Positions 16,899-24,938 of a stretch of DNA of 64,000 nt are shown here, piece by piece. The stretch covers positions 186,001 to 250,000 of the forward strand of contig NZ_SCNL01000005.1 of NCBI RefSeq assembly GCF_005502745.1, written 5' to 3'. Position numbers and translations under genes: made by a program. This stretch comes from Sphingomonas sp. 3P27F8. GTDB lineage: Bacteria > Pseudomonadota > Alphaproteobacteria > Sphingomonadales > Sphingomonadaceae. Numbering within the stretch: position 1 is the first letter of the stretch; each line of letters starts with the position of its first letter. The notes beneath the pieces are model-generated. The model was not told where the DNA came from and did no database searches. It saw only the letters and a program-made list of their open reading frames with translations.

Positions 16899-17854
16899 TG
16901 AAGCAGCGTGAAGATCGAAAAAAGCCGTTGGTGAAGATCGAAATTCACGACGTCGATCATGGCGGCTGCACGGTGATCACCGGCCCGGCCGGGCACCGAC
17001 TGATGCTGGATTGCGGGCTCTGCAGCGATAGGCCGTGGTATCCGTCGATCGCCTACGGCGGCGAGCGCATCGATACGCTGATGCTTATGAACCTCGACGA
17101 GGACCACTGCGAGGATCTGCCACATCTTTGGCGTGCCTGCGCGGTGGGCGGACTCGTGACCAACCCCACTGTCGATGCGCGGGCGCTCAGGTCGATGAAG
17201 GTGGAATGCGGAATGCGTGCCGGCGTGGCGAAGGCGACGGAGATCCTCGAACGCTTCGGGACCGGGTTCCTGGGCGATTGGTCTCACGACCTGGGCGGGG
17301 TCGCCTGGCATGTGTTCTGGAACCGCTATCGGGTCGACTTCACCGACACGAACAACCTCAGTCTGGCCGCATTCGTGCAGTTCGGACCCTTCACGATCCT
17401 GTTCGGCGGCGACCTCGAACGTCCGGGCTGGCGCCAGCTGCTGAAGAACCCGGCGTTTCGCGCGAAGCTGGCGACGACGACCGTCTACGTCGCGTCGCAC
17501 CACGGACGCGAGAATGGCTGCTGCGACGAGATCTTCGACATCTGCCATCCCGAACTCGTCATCTTCTCCGATGGTCGCAAGCAGTACGGCACCCAGGAGA
17601 CGCGCGACTGGTATGCAAGGCGGACGCGAGGGATTCTCGACTTCGGCAGGCCTGGAGGTCTGCTGGGGCAGCCGCTGCGCAAGGTGATGACCACTCGACG
17701 GGACGGCACCATCACGATCGAGGTGGGCACCGACGGCAGGTTCTGGGTGTCGGCAACACGACAGGACAGTGCGCCCGAGCTGTCCGACCTCGTCGCCAGC
17801 CTCCTGTCCTTTGGCGAGAACGATACCTATCGCCGCGGATCGGCGCCTCGTTAG
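16895..17854 (+). CDS. Second ComEC-like metallo-beta-lactamase-fold protein with an altered metal motif
   Basis: A 319-residue soluble protein related in fold to the first gene of the operon. The N-terminus has the usual DVDHGGCTVI and LMLDCG strands. The first metal motif reads NLDEDH (residues 66-71), with Asn where the family's first His is expected. Later motifs ILFGGDLERPGW and VASHHGRENG look normal. It may bind one metal or be a divergent or inactive partner of the first hydrolase. ATG 16895 overlaps the stop of the membrane gene (ATGA). The next gene starts 167 bases downstream, so this may end the operon. Confidence 0.82.
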   Translation: MMKQREDRKKPLVKIEIHDVDHGGCTVITGPAGHRLMLDCGLCSDRPWYPSIAYGGERIDTLMLMNLDEDHCEDLPHLWRACAVGGLVTNPTVDARALRSMKVECGMRAGVAKATEILERFGTGFLGDWSHDLGGVAWHVFWNRYRVDFTDTNNLSLAAFVQFGPFTILFGGDLERPGWRQLLKNPAFRAKLATTTVYVASHHGRENGCCDEIFDICHPELVIFSDGRKQYGTQETRDWYARRTRGILDFGRPGGLLGQPLRKVMTTRRDGTITIEVGTDGRFWVSATRQDSAPELSDLVASLLSFGENDTYRRGSAPR

Positions 17855-18021
17855 CCAGCGCAGCGGGTCCGCCGGAGTGCGGTGCCTAAGCGGACCAGCG
17901 AGCGTCCGCTTGTCTGGGCTCGCTGCCCGAGAGCGGCCAGTCCGCTTTCCACCCATCAGACCGTAAGATTGAGAAGCGAAAGAGATCGCGAAGGTTTGAA
18001 GCTGCTCGTATAGATCCATCC

Positions 18022-18816
18022 ATGCATCGCCTTCGGCTCATGCTCCTACCCTTTGCACTCATGCTGTGTGCCGGTGCGTCGCCTCAGGCTGCATCCAGTT
18101 GCGCGGTGCTCTACGCGAATGATCAACCACCTGCTGTGGTTGATCATAAGAAAGGTAGAAGTACCCGACTGCTGTGCTTCCGCTCCTTTTCGGTCCTTCA
18201 TTCAGGAGTGACGCGCTCGCCTCTCTATGCCGCCGAAGCGATCACCCGAGACGCTGCGCGGGCGGCGATGGCCTTCGACTATCGTGACAACCGGTTTCAT
18301 CCGGAGGCGCGTTTACCGCGCGACGAACGGGCTGAACTCGCCGACTATGTCGGCGGCGGGTTCGACCGCGGTCACATGGCTCCGTCCGGGGACATGACCA
18401 CGCCTGAGAACGACTTCGAGACTTTCAGCCTCGCCAACATGGTCCCGCAGGACGGAGCGCTGAACCGAAGCGGCTGGGCGTCGCTGGAGCAATATGTGCG
18501 ATCACTCGCGATAACGCTCGGCAGCGTCTTCGTGGTGACCGGTCCGAGCTACGAGACCCGCAAGCTCCGCAGCCTCCGAGGACGGGTGCTCGTTCCCAGG
18601 CACGTGTGGAAGGCCGTCTACGTTCCCGGACAGGGCGCGGGCGCCTGGATCGCGACGAATGAGGCACGATCGCGTTGGCGGGTTCTCTCTGTGGCGGCAT
18701 TGACGGCGCGCACGGGCGTGGACCCTTTCCCTGCCTTGTCCGCCGAGGAGAAGCGCCGCGTGCCAAGATTTCCGCTCTTCGGCGAACCCGAGGATGATCG
18801 ATCAGGGAGGCAGTAA
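18022..18816 (+). CDS. Secreted DNA/RNA non-specific endonuclease
   Basis: A 264-residue exported nuclease of the NUC/EndA beta-beta-alpha-metal family. A signal peptide occupies about residues 1-27. The catalytic motif DRGHMAPSGDM contains the invariant His of the DRGH signature; the downstream Asn in NMVPQ is the expected metal ligand. Such enzymes cut single- and double-stranded DNA or RNA outside the cytoplasm. It precedes the Hxs genes and overlaps the next small gene (TAATG), so it may be part of the Hxs operon. A perfect inverted repeat lies in its 5' coding region. Confidence 0.88.
   Translation: MHRLRLMLLPFALMLCAGASPQAASSCAVLYANDQPPAVVDHKKGRSTRLLCFRSFSVLHSGVTRSPLYAAEAITRDAARAAMAFDYRDNRFHPEARLPRDERAELADYVGGGFDRGHMAPSGDMTTPENDFETFSLANMVPQDGALNRSGWASLEQYVRSLAITLGSVFVVTGPSYETRKLRSLRGRVLVPRHVWKAVYVPGQGAGAWIATNEARSRWRVLSVAALTARTGVDPFPALSAEEKRRVPRFPLFGEPEDDRSGRQ
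18119..18147. repeat. Perfect 12-bp inverted repeat inside the nuclease gene
   Basis: Arms ATGATCAACCAC (18119-18130) and GTGGTTGATCAT (18136-18147) are perfect complements around the loop CTGCT. The repeat lies just after the signal-peptide codons. It could form a stable mRNA hairpin that slows translation, or be an operator. Confidence 0.75.
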
Positions 18817-19064
18817 TGATAGAGCCCTTCGCAGACGACGAAACCGCGATGACCATAGCCAGCATGTCAGTAGAGAACGGGAAAACTGCGGTCGTTCTCT
18901 CCGGGAATCTCACGATATCCCGGGACCGGGAGGGTCTTGAAGCTGCCAGGAGGTTGAAGGAGTTCGCGGACGCTCTGCTCGCAGCGCTTCAGACGGAAGC
19001 TCTACCCGATCGCATCGAGAGAAACGGCGGAGACCCCAGAACGATCGACAATCCCTTCGCGTAG
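18816..19064 (+). CDS. Small protein before hxsB, unknown function (positional HxsD candidate)
   Basis: An 82-residue acidic protein with a strand-like N-terminal half (KTAVVLSGNLTIS) and a helical segment (about residues 38-62). GGGAGG just before the ATG is a strong ribosome-binding site, and the ATG overlaps the nuclease stop. In Hxs loci a small gene, hxsD, commonly precedes hxsB; this gene has the right place and size. I cannot see the sequence signature expected of HxsD, so the match is positional only. Its C-terminus TIDNPFA resembles the TDNPFS segment in HxsA. Confidence 0.6.
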   Translation: MIEPFADDETAMTIASMSVENGKTAVVLSGNLTISRDREGLEAARRLKEFADALLAALQTEALPDRIERNGGDPRTIDNPFA

Positions 19065-19173
19065 AGCTTGTCGTTGAGACATCTGATTGACCTTCCCATG
19101 TCGTTGTCGCCGTTCTAGCCTTCGCTCACAGCGTCGGAGCTCGATGGCGGCCGAGCTGGGGGGGAGGTAAGGG

Positions 19174-20628
19174 ATGGCATCTGCCGTGGGGGCGGTGAGC
19201 AGCGATAACCAGTGGTGCCAATCCGCCCGTTCCCAGCTCGGAACGAGACGGAGGAACTTGGCAGGGGGAGTTCTGCACGTTGACGATGCCGGCAGGTTCT
19301 TCCTGGCCGACGAGGCGATGCAGGCTCGCCTTGACGCAGACGAACTCGAGAATGGCGACACCGCGTTCCTGGCACGGACCGGTCACCTGCGTCGACCGGG
19401 TCTGCAGACGCACGCCGCGACGTTCGCCGCTGCCCGCAGACGCTGCACGGCGAGTCCGTTGGACTACCTCATCCTCGTTCCGACGCTGCGCTGCAATCTC
19501 GCTTGTTCCTACTGTCAGGTGTCGAGGGCGGATGTCGGCTCGCGGCGGCACGACTGGTCAGAGGAGACGCTCGACGCCGTGCTGGCCATCGTTCGCGGCC
19601 TGGACGCGCGTGCTGTCAAGATCGAGTTCCAGGGCGGCGAGCCCACCCTTCGACCGGACCTGATCCGCAGGGTGATGGAAGCGGTTCCTGCTGGCATCGA
19701 CGCCACCTTCGTCGTCTGCACGAACCTTCAGGAGGTCGGATCGGATGTGCTGTCCGTCTTCGACCGGGAGGACGTCCAGATCAGCACGTCGCTCGACGGT
19801 GCGGCTGCCACGCATGGACGCCAGCGCACGGGCGGGGTCAACCGCACCGACCTCTTTTTCCGAAACCTGGACTTCCTGCTCGATCGCTACGGACCGGGGA
19901 AGATCTCCGCACTGCCAACCGTAGATCCCGCTTCGCCTCCCCCCGCCTCCGAGCTGATCGAGGCATTCTCGTCGCGTGGTCTCCACTCGATCTATCTCAG
20001 GCCGATCAACTATCAGGGGTTCGCCCGAAAGCGGCATCCCCACGCGCGCGACCTGAACGCGGACTGGCGCAGCTACCACGAGGAGTTCGTGCGCACGCTG
20101 ATCGCCCGGAACTGGGCCAATCGCACCGTAGTGCTCGAGGAGAGCTATTTCAGCCTGCTGCTGCGGAGGATTTTCCGGCCGGGACAGGATCGTCATGTTG
20201 ATCTGCGCAACCCCAACCCGGTCGGTCGCGACTACGTCGTGATCGACCACGACGGGCAGGTCTATCCGACCGACGAGGCGCGCATGCTGACCCGGTCGGG
20301 CGTGATCGACCTTGCCATTGGAGACGTGGAGCGCGGTTGGGACACGCCAGAGCGCGCGGCGCTGGACGCCACCTCCACGAACGACGGCGATCCACACTGT
20401 GAAGCCTGCGCCTACAAGCCCTTCTGCGGCCGGGACCTCGTCGACGACATCGCGCGCTATGGCAGGGTCGACCTGCCGCGGCCGGAAACCGAGTTCTGCC
20501 GCCGGCACCTGCACCTGTTCGATCTCGCGTTCGATCTGATCCACTCGCAGGACGAGGCCGTGCTCTACTCTTTGCGACGTTGGCTAGGTCTCGCGGGTGA
20601 CGACGTTCGGTTGGGAGTGCGGCAATGA
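19174..20628 (+). CDS. hxsB: His-Xaa-Ser system radical SAM maturase HxsB
   Basis: A 484-residue radical SAM enzyme. The [4Fe-4S] motif C-x3-C-x2-C is at Cys107, Cys111 and Cys114 (CNLACSYC). The SAM-binding glycine motif is FQGGEPTL. A C-terminal cysteine group (Cys409, Cys412, Cys418, Cys442) would hold an auxiliary cluster of the SPASM type. In Hxs loci this enzyme, with HxsC, is thought to modify a repeat peptide. GGAGG at 19163-19167 precedes ATG 19174. It overlaps hxsC by 4 bases (ATGA). The name rests on the whole cluster: two paired radical SAM genes followed by an HxS-repeat protein. Confidence 0.88.
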   Translation: MASAVGAVSSDNQWCQSARSQLGTRRRNLAGGVLHVDDAGRFFLADEAMQARLDADELENGDTAFLARTGHLRRPGLQTHAATFAAARRRCTASPLDYLILVPTLRCNLACSYCQVSRADVGSRRHDWSEETLDAVLAIVRGLDARAVKIEFQGGEPTLRPDLIRRVMEAVPAGIDATFVVCTNLQEVGSDVLSVFDREDVQISTSLDGAAATHGRQRTGGVNRTDLFFRNLDFLLDRYGPGKISALPTVDPASPPPASELIEAFSSRGLHSIYLRPINYQGFARKRHPHARDLNADWRSYHEEFVRTLIARNWANRTVVLEESYFSLLLRRIFRPGQDRHVDLRNPNPVGRDYVVIDHDGQVYPTDEARMLTRSGVIDLAIGDVERGWDTPERAALDATSTNDGDPHCEACAYKPFCGRDLVDDIARYGRVDLPRPETEFCRRHLHLFDLAFDLIHSQDEAVLYSLRRWLGLAGDDVRLGVRQ

Positions 20629-21698
20629 TTCCGCTCGCGCTCGCCGCCACAAGCGACGCCCAGGCGCCGTTCGTCACGCGCTTGGCCGGAGCGGAACGCA
20701 GAAGCCTCGAAGAAAGCCTGTGCATCGCTTCGACGTCTGAAGACAGCCTTTGGAGTGGACCGCACGGGCTGTTGAGGATTGAGCATCCGCGCGAGGCGGT
20801 ATCCGGCGACATCGTGCTGGTCCGTCCCGCCGAGGGGCGGCTCGACCGGCTTCTTCGATCAGGATCGCGGCACAACTCGCTGCTGGTCACCGAGCAGTGC
20901 GACCAACTGTGCGTGATGTGCTCGCAGCCGCCGAAGAAGACGCACGACGTCCGCTTCGACCTTCTGCGAGACGCGTGCCTGCTGGCCGACGCGGGCATGA
21001 CCATCGGCATAACGGGCGGGGAGCCGACGCTGCATCGCGAGAGGCTGCTCGGCATGATCGAGGAAGTGCTCGTGGCCCGGCCGGACCTATCCTTCCACGT
21101 GCTCACCAACGCCCAGCACTTCCGGCGGGAGGACGTTTTCCGCCTAAAGCGTCCGGAGTACGCGAAGGTGGTCTGGGGCATCCCGCTCTACTCGGCCGAT
21201 GCCCTTACACACGACCTCGTCGTCGGCAAAGTCGGCGCCTACGAGCGGCTGATCGACGGTTTCGCCCACCTGATGCTGGCTGGAGCGCGGATCGAGCTCC
21301 GGACGGTGCTGACGCGCGCGACGGTCGATGGCATCGTCGATTTGGCTGACATGGTGGTGCGTGACCTAGCCCATGTCGAGCAGTGGTCACTCATGGGTTT
21401 GGAGAACATCGGCTTCGCTCGAAACCGGTGGAGCGAACTGCATGTGGATCTTCGCGACGACTTTGCGCCCATCGGGCACGCGATCGACGTGGCAACGCTC
21501 CGCGGCGTACGGGCTAGGCTCTTCAACGTCCCGCTGTGCCACGTGCCGGAACCGTTCCGTCACGCGGCAGTAGCTTCCATTTCCGACTGGAAGCAGCGGT
21601 TCGGTGAGGCCTGCTCCACCTGCCGGGCGAAATCCGCCTGCTCGGGCTTTTTCGAATGGCATCCTCCACTCCTCCTCGAAGCGGTGACGCCCCTATGA
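20625..21698 (+). CDS. hxsC: His-Xaa-Ser system radical SAM maturase HxsC
   Basis: A 357-residue radical SAM enzyme with the cluster motif at Cys92, Cys96 and Cys99 (CDQLCVMC) and the SAM glycine motif ITGGEPTL. The stretch VTEQCDQLCVMCSQPPK is typical of HxsC. The N-terminal 80 residues form a separate non-catalytic domain. Three C-terminal cysteines (CSTCRAKSAC) may support a further cluster. It overlaps hxsB and hxsA by 4 bases each, so the three are co-translated. Presumed to act with HxsB on HxsA; the chemical change is not known. Confidence 0.9.
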   Translation: MIPLALAATSDAQAPFVTRLAGAERRSLEESLCIASTSEDSLWSGPHGLLRIEHPREAVSGDIVLVRPAEGRLDRLLRSGSRHNSLLVTEQCDQLCVMCSQPPKKTHDVRFDLLRDACLLADAGMTIGITGGEPTLHRERLLGMIEEVLVARPDLSFHVLTNAQHFRREDVFRLKRPEYAKVVWGIPLYSADALTHDLVVGKVGAYERLIDGFAHLMLAGARIELRTVLTRATVDGIVDLADMVVRDLAHVEQWSLMGLENIGFARNRWSELHVDLRDDFAPIGHAIDVATLRGVRARLFNVPLCHVPEPFRHAAVASISDWKQRFGEACSTCRAKSACSGFFEWHPPLLLEAVTPL

Positions 21699-22294
21699 AG
21701 AAGCGCAGGTTCATGATCTCCAGCCTCCTGATGGCGGGCATCGCGCCGCTGCCGCCCCTGCATGCGCAGGACCTCAGTGTGGCGCCGCCCGGCGGCGGAC
21801 CAGATCCGGACGACGGGCAGTGGGTGCAGCGGTTCGCTCAGGATCACGGCTTTCTCCTGGCGCAGCATCGCTCGCACTCCAGTCACGCCTCGCACAGCAG
21901 TCATCGGTCCGGCTCGAGCGGGACCTACCGGGCGCCCGTCTACACGCCGAGAGCGCCTAGCCGACCTCGCACCACGCCCCCGTCGTCGTCCACGCGTTCC
22001 GAGTCTCGCAACACCCGGAGCACCCCGGACTCGTCGGTCCTGCCGTCGTCGCCGGCCATCACCGACAACCCTTTCTCCGCATATACTCCGCCCAGCACTG
22101 CGACGATCCAGTCGGTCGTCCGGCGCGTGCAGATCGGGTTGCAGGCGCAGGGGTACTATCACGGCGCTCTCGACGGCGTTGTTGGCAAGGAGACCAGGGC
22201 GGCGCTGGTTAGATTTCAAACCGATAAGAGCCTGCCCGTGACCGGTACGATCACCCCGGAGGTGCTGGATGCGCTTCGCATACCTGCGCAATAG
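21695..22294 (+). CDS. hxsA: His-Xaa-Ser repeat protein HxsA with peptidoglycan-binding domain
   Basis: A 199-residue exported protein with a signal peptide at about residues 1-24. Five perfect contiguous His-Xaa-Ser triplets lie at residues 58-72 (HRS, HSS, HAS, HSS, HRS). A Pro/Ser/Thr/Arg-rich linker follows to about 120, and then a PG_binding_1 domain at about 136-197 (QIGLQAQGYYHGALDGVVG). The repeat is the predicted substrate of HxsB/HxsC, and the C-terminal domain should tether the protein to the cell wall. Overlaps hxsC by 4 bases and the next gene by 26 bases. Confidence 0.9.
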   Translation: MKKRRFMISSLLMAGIAPLPPLHAQDLSVAPPGGGPDPDDGQWVQRFAQDHGFLLAQHRSHSSHASHSSHRSGSSGTYRAPVYTPRAPSRPRTTPPSSSTRSESRNTRSTPDSSVLPSSPAITDNPFSAYTPPSTATIQSVVRRVQIGLQAQGYYHGALDGVVGKETRAALVRFQTDKSLPVTGTITPEVLDALRIPAQ

Positions 22295-22667
22295 GTTTGT
22301 CACGCACGCGGCCGCTTTGATCGCGGGAGCGGTCATCGCGTGGTTGGCGCTGCCGGTATGGCGAGAAGCGGTGATGCGCTGGAACCAGAGGGATTATGGC
22401 CTTCTAGTAGAGCAGTGCGACGGTGCGATGCGCGACCACTACCAGGCTAAGATGCGGGCCGCGGACGAGCCTTCGAGGGACACGGGGCTCGCGCTGCAGG
22501 CCGGTGAAGTGGGGCTGATCGTCTGCCAGGACTACGACCTCTACCAGAAGCGGCTGGTCCAGTGGGGGCTGAGGGAGGACGAGCTAGCGCAAATGCGGCT
22601 GAAGGCGATCGAAGCGCGGGCGGGCGATCTGGATGAGGTGGTGGGGACCCATGAGATACGCTTCTAA
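22269..22667 (+). CDS. Membrane-anchored Hxs-associated protein (TIGR03982-like)
   Basis: A 132-residue protein with an N-terminal membrane helix at about residues 12-30 and a soluble helical domain containing two cysteines (VEQCDGAMRDHY and IVCQDYDLYQKRL). Small proteins of this layout accompany Hxs loci that include a MauG-like gene. GGAGG at 22258-22262 lies 6 bases before the ATG, which is inside the end of hxsA. It overlaps the next gene by 17 bases. The family call rests on context and general character, not on a full alignment. Confidence 0.62.
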   Translation: MRFAYLRNRFVTHAAALIAGAVIAWLALPVWREAVMRWNQRDYGLLVEQCDGAMRDHYQAKMRAADEPSRDTGLALQAGEVGLIVCQDYDLYQKRLVQWGLREDELAQMRLKAIEARAGDLDEVVGTHEIRF

Positions 22668-23928
22668 CCTGGCGCTCGCCGTTAGTTCCGCCCTGTTCGC
22701 AGTCGCCGCCCTGGTCGCCTGCGGTCGGAACGACGGGGGCGACGGATCAGCGGGAGCGGCCTTTACCGATCCGCCGGCAACCGACGCGATGCGGCTCGGA
22801 GCGCTTCGGAAGGCGGCGCTCGCCAACGGCTTCGTGAGGTCGGGCGAACTGGCGGTTCCGGTGGTCTCTGCCCGCCACGATGTCGGTCGCCTCATCTTCG
22901 CCTCGCCGATCATGAGTCTGAACGGGCGCATCAGCTGCCAAGACTGCCATCTGGACCAGTTCGGCTCAGCGGACGGTCTGCCAAACGCGATCGGCGTCGG
23001 TGGTGAGGGCGCGGGCGCCGCGCGCCTGCACAGCGGCGGGCGCATCCTGCCCCGCAACGTGCTCCCATTTTGGGGTCGCGGAAGCCGCGGCTTCGACACG
23101 TTCTTCTGGGACGGCCGCGTGCAGCTGGTCGATGGTCACGTCGTGAGCCAGTTCGGCGTTCATGCGCCTTCGACCGATCCGATGATTGTGGCCGCCCATC
23201 TTCCATCGGTCGAGGTGCGCGAGATGGTCACCGACACGCCCCAGATCCGCGAGGGACTCATGTCCGAGGACGTGGGTGCGGCGGCCTCGATCCAATCGAC
23301 GCTCGCCAGCCGCTTCGCCGCCGATCCGGCGATCGGTCCGAAGCTGGCCGCTGCCTACGGCCTGCCGCGCGACCGCGTGTCCTTCCGCGAGGTCACGGAT
23401 GCGCTCGCCTCGTTCATCCGCTTCAACTTCCGTATAAGGCCGACCAGATTCGAGCGCTTTGTCCACGACGGCGGCCCCCTGTCGCGCCGTGAGATGGCGG
23501 GAGGCGTGCTGTTCTACGGGCGCGGCCGCTGCGCGGCCTGTCACGGAGGTCCCTACTTCAGTGACATGAAATTCCACTCGGTGGCGTTCCCACAGGCGGG
23601 CTTCGGCAAGAACGGCTTCGGCGTCGACGAGGGTCGCTACAACACCACGCTGAATCCAAAGGACCGCTTCCTTTTCAGGACGCCACCCCTCTACAATGTG
23701 GCCAAAACCGCGCCCTACTCGCACTCGGGTTCGGTCGTGCGGCTGGAGGACGCGATCGTCGCGCACTTCGATCCACTGCGCCTCGTCGACACCCGCGAGA
23801 TGACGGTGCGCGAGCGGTCGGACCTCTACGCAAGGCTGGGTACCGCCTCCCGCGAGACGCTGCCGTCGGCACTCACGGACGAGGAGGTTCGCCAGCTCGC
23901 CGCGTTCCTCCGGACGCTCAGCTTCTAG
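22651..23928 (+). CDS. MauG-like di-haem c-type cytochrome lipoprotein of the Hxs system
   Basis: A 425-residue exported protein with two haem c motifs: CQDCH at residues 96-100 and CAACH at 294-298. The lipobox LVAC (Cys24) implies lipoprotein anchoring. The order fits the MauG / di-haem cytochrome c peroxidase fold. MauG-type enzymes complete oxidative modifications on protein substrates, so here the protein may finish the modification of HxsA outside the cytoplasm. ATG 22651 was chosen over 22633 because it gives a clean lipoprotein signal. It ends convergently with the next gene (4-base overlap of stops). Confidence 0.87.
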   Translation: MRYASNLALAVSSALFAVAALVACGRNDGGDGSAGAAFTDPPATDAMRLGALRKAALANGFVRSGELAVPVVSARHDVGRLIFASPIMSLNGRISCQDCHLDQFGSADGLPNAIGVGGEGAGAARLHSGGRILPRNVLPFWGRGSRGFDTFFWDGRVQLVDGHVVSQFGVHAPSTDPMIVAAHLPSVEVREMVTDTPQIREGLMSEDVGAAASIQSTLASRFAADPAIGPKLAAAYGLPRDRVSFREVTDALASFIRFNFRIRPTRFERFVHDGGPLSRREMAGGVLFYGRGRCAACHGGPYFSDMKFHSVAFPQAGFGKNGFGVDEGRYNTTLNPKDRFLFRTPPLYNVAKTAPYSHSGSVVRLEDAIVAHFDPLRLVDTREMTVRERSDLYARLGTASRETLPSALTDEEVRQLAAFLRTLSF

Positions 23929-24626
23929 GAGGCGGGATCCGCGCCTTCCGCTTCGGACGGTGCGGTCACCTCGCGATCCATTCCGTTCGCTTGTGGTTCG
24001 TCCGCCTGCGGCGCCTCGCCGCCGTCATTCGTGATCGTTTCAAAGCCGTCCATCGGCTTGGCCGACTCGGCGCTCGACACGGTCGGAGCCGTGGTCGGAC
24101 CCAGGGCTTGGATGGCGGCGTTGACGCGCACCATACGAGCATCAACGTCCGTGTCGCCGGAACCGAACGACTGCCGATACCGATCGACCGCGGACTGTTC
24201 GGAGAACCAGAACGCCTCCGCCTGATCGCCCGCTTGGTCAAGCAGGCGCCCCGCGATGCGGTCGAAGGCGAAGCATCGGTCGCGAACGCCGTCCGAGGAC
24301 CTGGAGGCGAGCGCAGCATAGCAGTTCTCGCTGTATAGCCTGGCGCCGGAGGATCCGAGCGCCTCGACGGATCGCTGGGCGTCGCCGGCAGCGGTTCCGA
24401 CGACCGTCGGCAGGCTGGGTTCGGCAGGCGGCGTCTTCTCGGCAGGCGGTGGCGACGCGGCCGCCGGCAGCGCAGCCGCCGTTTGCTGCGGAGCGGCGGT
24501 AGACGGAGCCTCCTTCGCGTCGGGACGCAACGCGCGCACGAGCAGGAAGACGGCGACGAGCGCGATGGCGACGCCGACCTTGCCGGGGGGACGTGTCACG
24601 GGACCGGCGTTCGAGCCCGCGGCCAT
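23925..24626 (-). CDS. Membrane-anchored protein of unknown function
   Basis: A 233-residue protein with a single N-terminal membrane helix (about residues 15-32, VGVAIALVAVFLLVRAL). A long Ala/Pro-rich linker leads to a helical domain at about 80-165 with two cysteines (SENCYAAL and RDRCFAF). The tail is acidic and low in complexity. I recognise no family. It lies on the opposite strand between the Hxs locus and the TerY-P triad, together with a small basic gene. It could belong to either system or to neither. Confidence 0.6.
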   Translation of the reverse strand: MAAGSNAGPVTRPPGKVGVAIALVAVFLLVRALRPDAKEAPSTAAPQQTAAALPAAASPPPAEKTPPAEPSLPTVVGTAAGDAQRSVEALGSSGARLYSENCYAALASRSSDGVRDRCFAFDRIAGRLLDQAGDQAEAFWFSEQSAVDRYRQSFGSGDTDVDARMVRVNAAIQALGPTTAPTVSSAESAKPMDGFETITNDGGEAPQADEPQANGMDREVTAPSEAEGADPAS

Positions 24627-24672
24627 CAGTCGTCCCTCGTTTGCTCAAGGCTTGGCAGGTGCGTTCGCACAA

Positions 24673-24876
24673 TCAGCGGAGCAGTTTGCGAAGGATCGAC
24701 CAGAACGAGAATGTAGTCTGATTGTAGACCCGGTTGTACGCCGCCCGCTTCGGGTCGGTCAGCCAGCCGTATCCGCGCGGTGCCTTGAGCCCGAGCGCGT
24801 TTCGGACCATCCTTTTGGTCGACGTTCTTGCGGCGATGCTCTTCCGCAGGCTCGGTTTCCGCATTCCGTATTTCAT
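24673..24876 (-). CDS. Small basic conserved protein
   Basis: A 67-residue strongly basic protein. The pattern [12 protein letters not shown], then [17 protein letters not shown] and NQTTFSFW, matches a short conserved domain that I recall from hypothetical proteins of phages and mobile elements, often with 'KKS-ARTTGK' and 'YNKVYxKTTF' motifs. Function is unknown; the charge suggests nucleic-acid binding. It is on the minus strand, 46 bases from its neighbour and divergent from the vWA gene. Confidence 0.6.
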   Translation of the reverse strand: MKYGMRKPSLRKSIAARTSTKRMVRNALGLKAPRGYGWLTDPKRAAYNRVYNQTTFSFWSILRKLLR

Positions 24877-24938
24877 CGGCTGAGGCTATTCCTCCATGCG
24901 GCCGAGGACAAGCGTCCCGTCCACAGTGGGGGAATGAC

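Noticed and set aside
18816..19064. Calling the small gene HxsD outright
   Set aside because: Only position and size fit; I could not see the expected sequence signature, so the gene is left unnamed.
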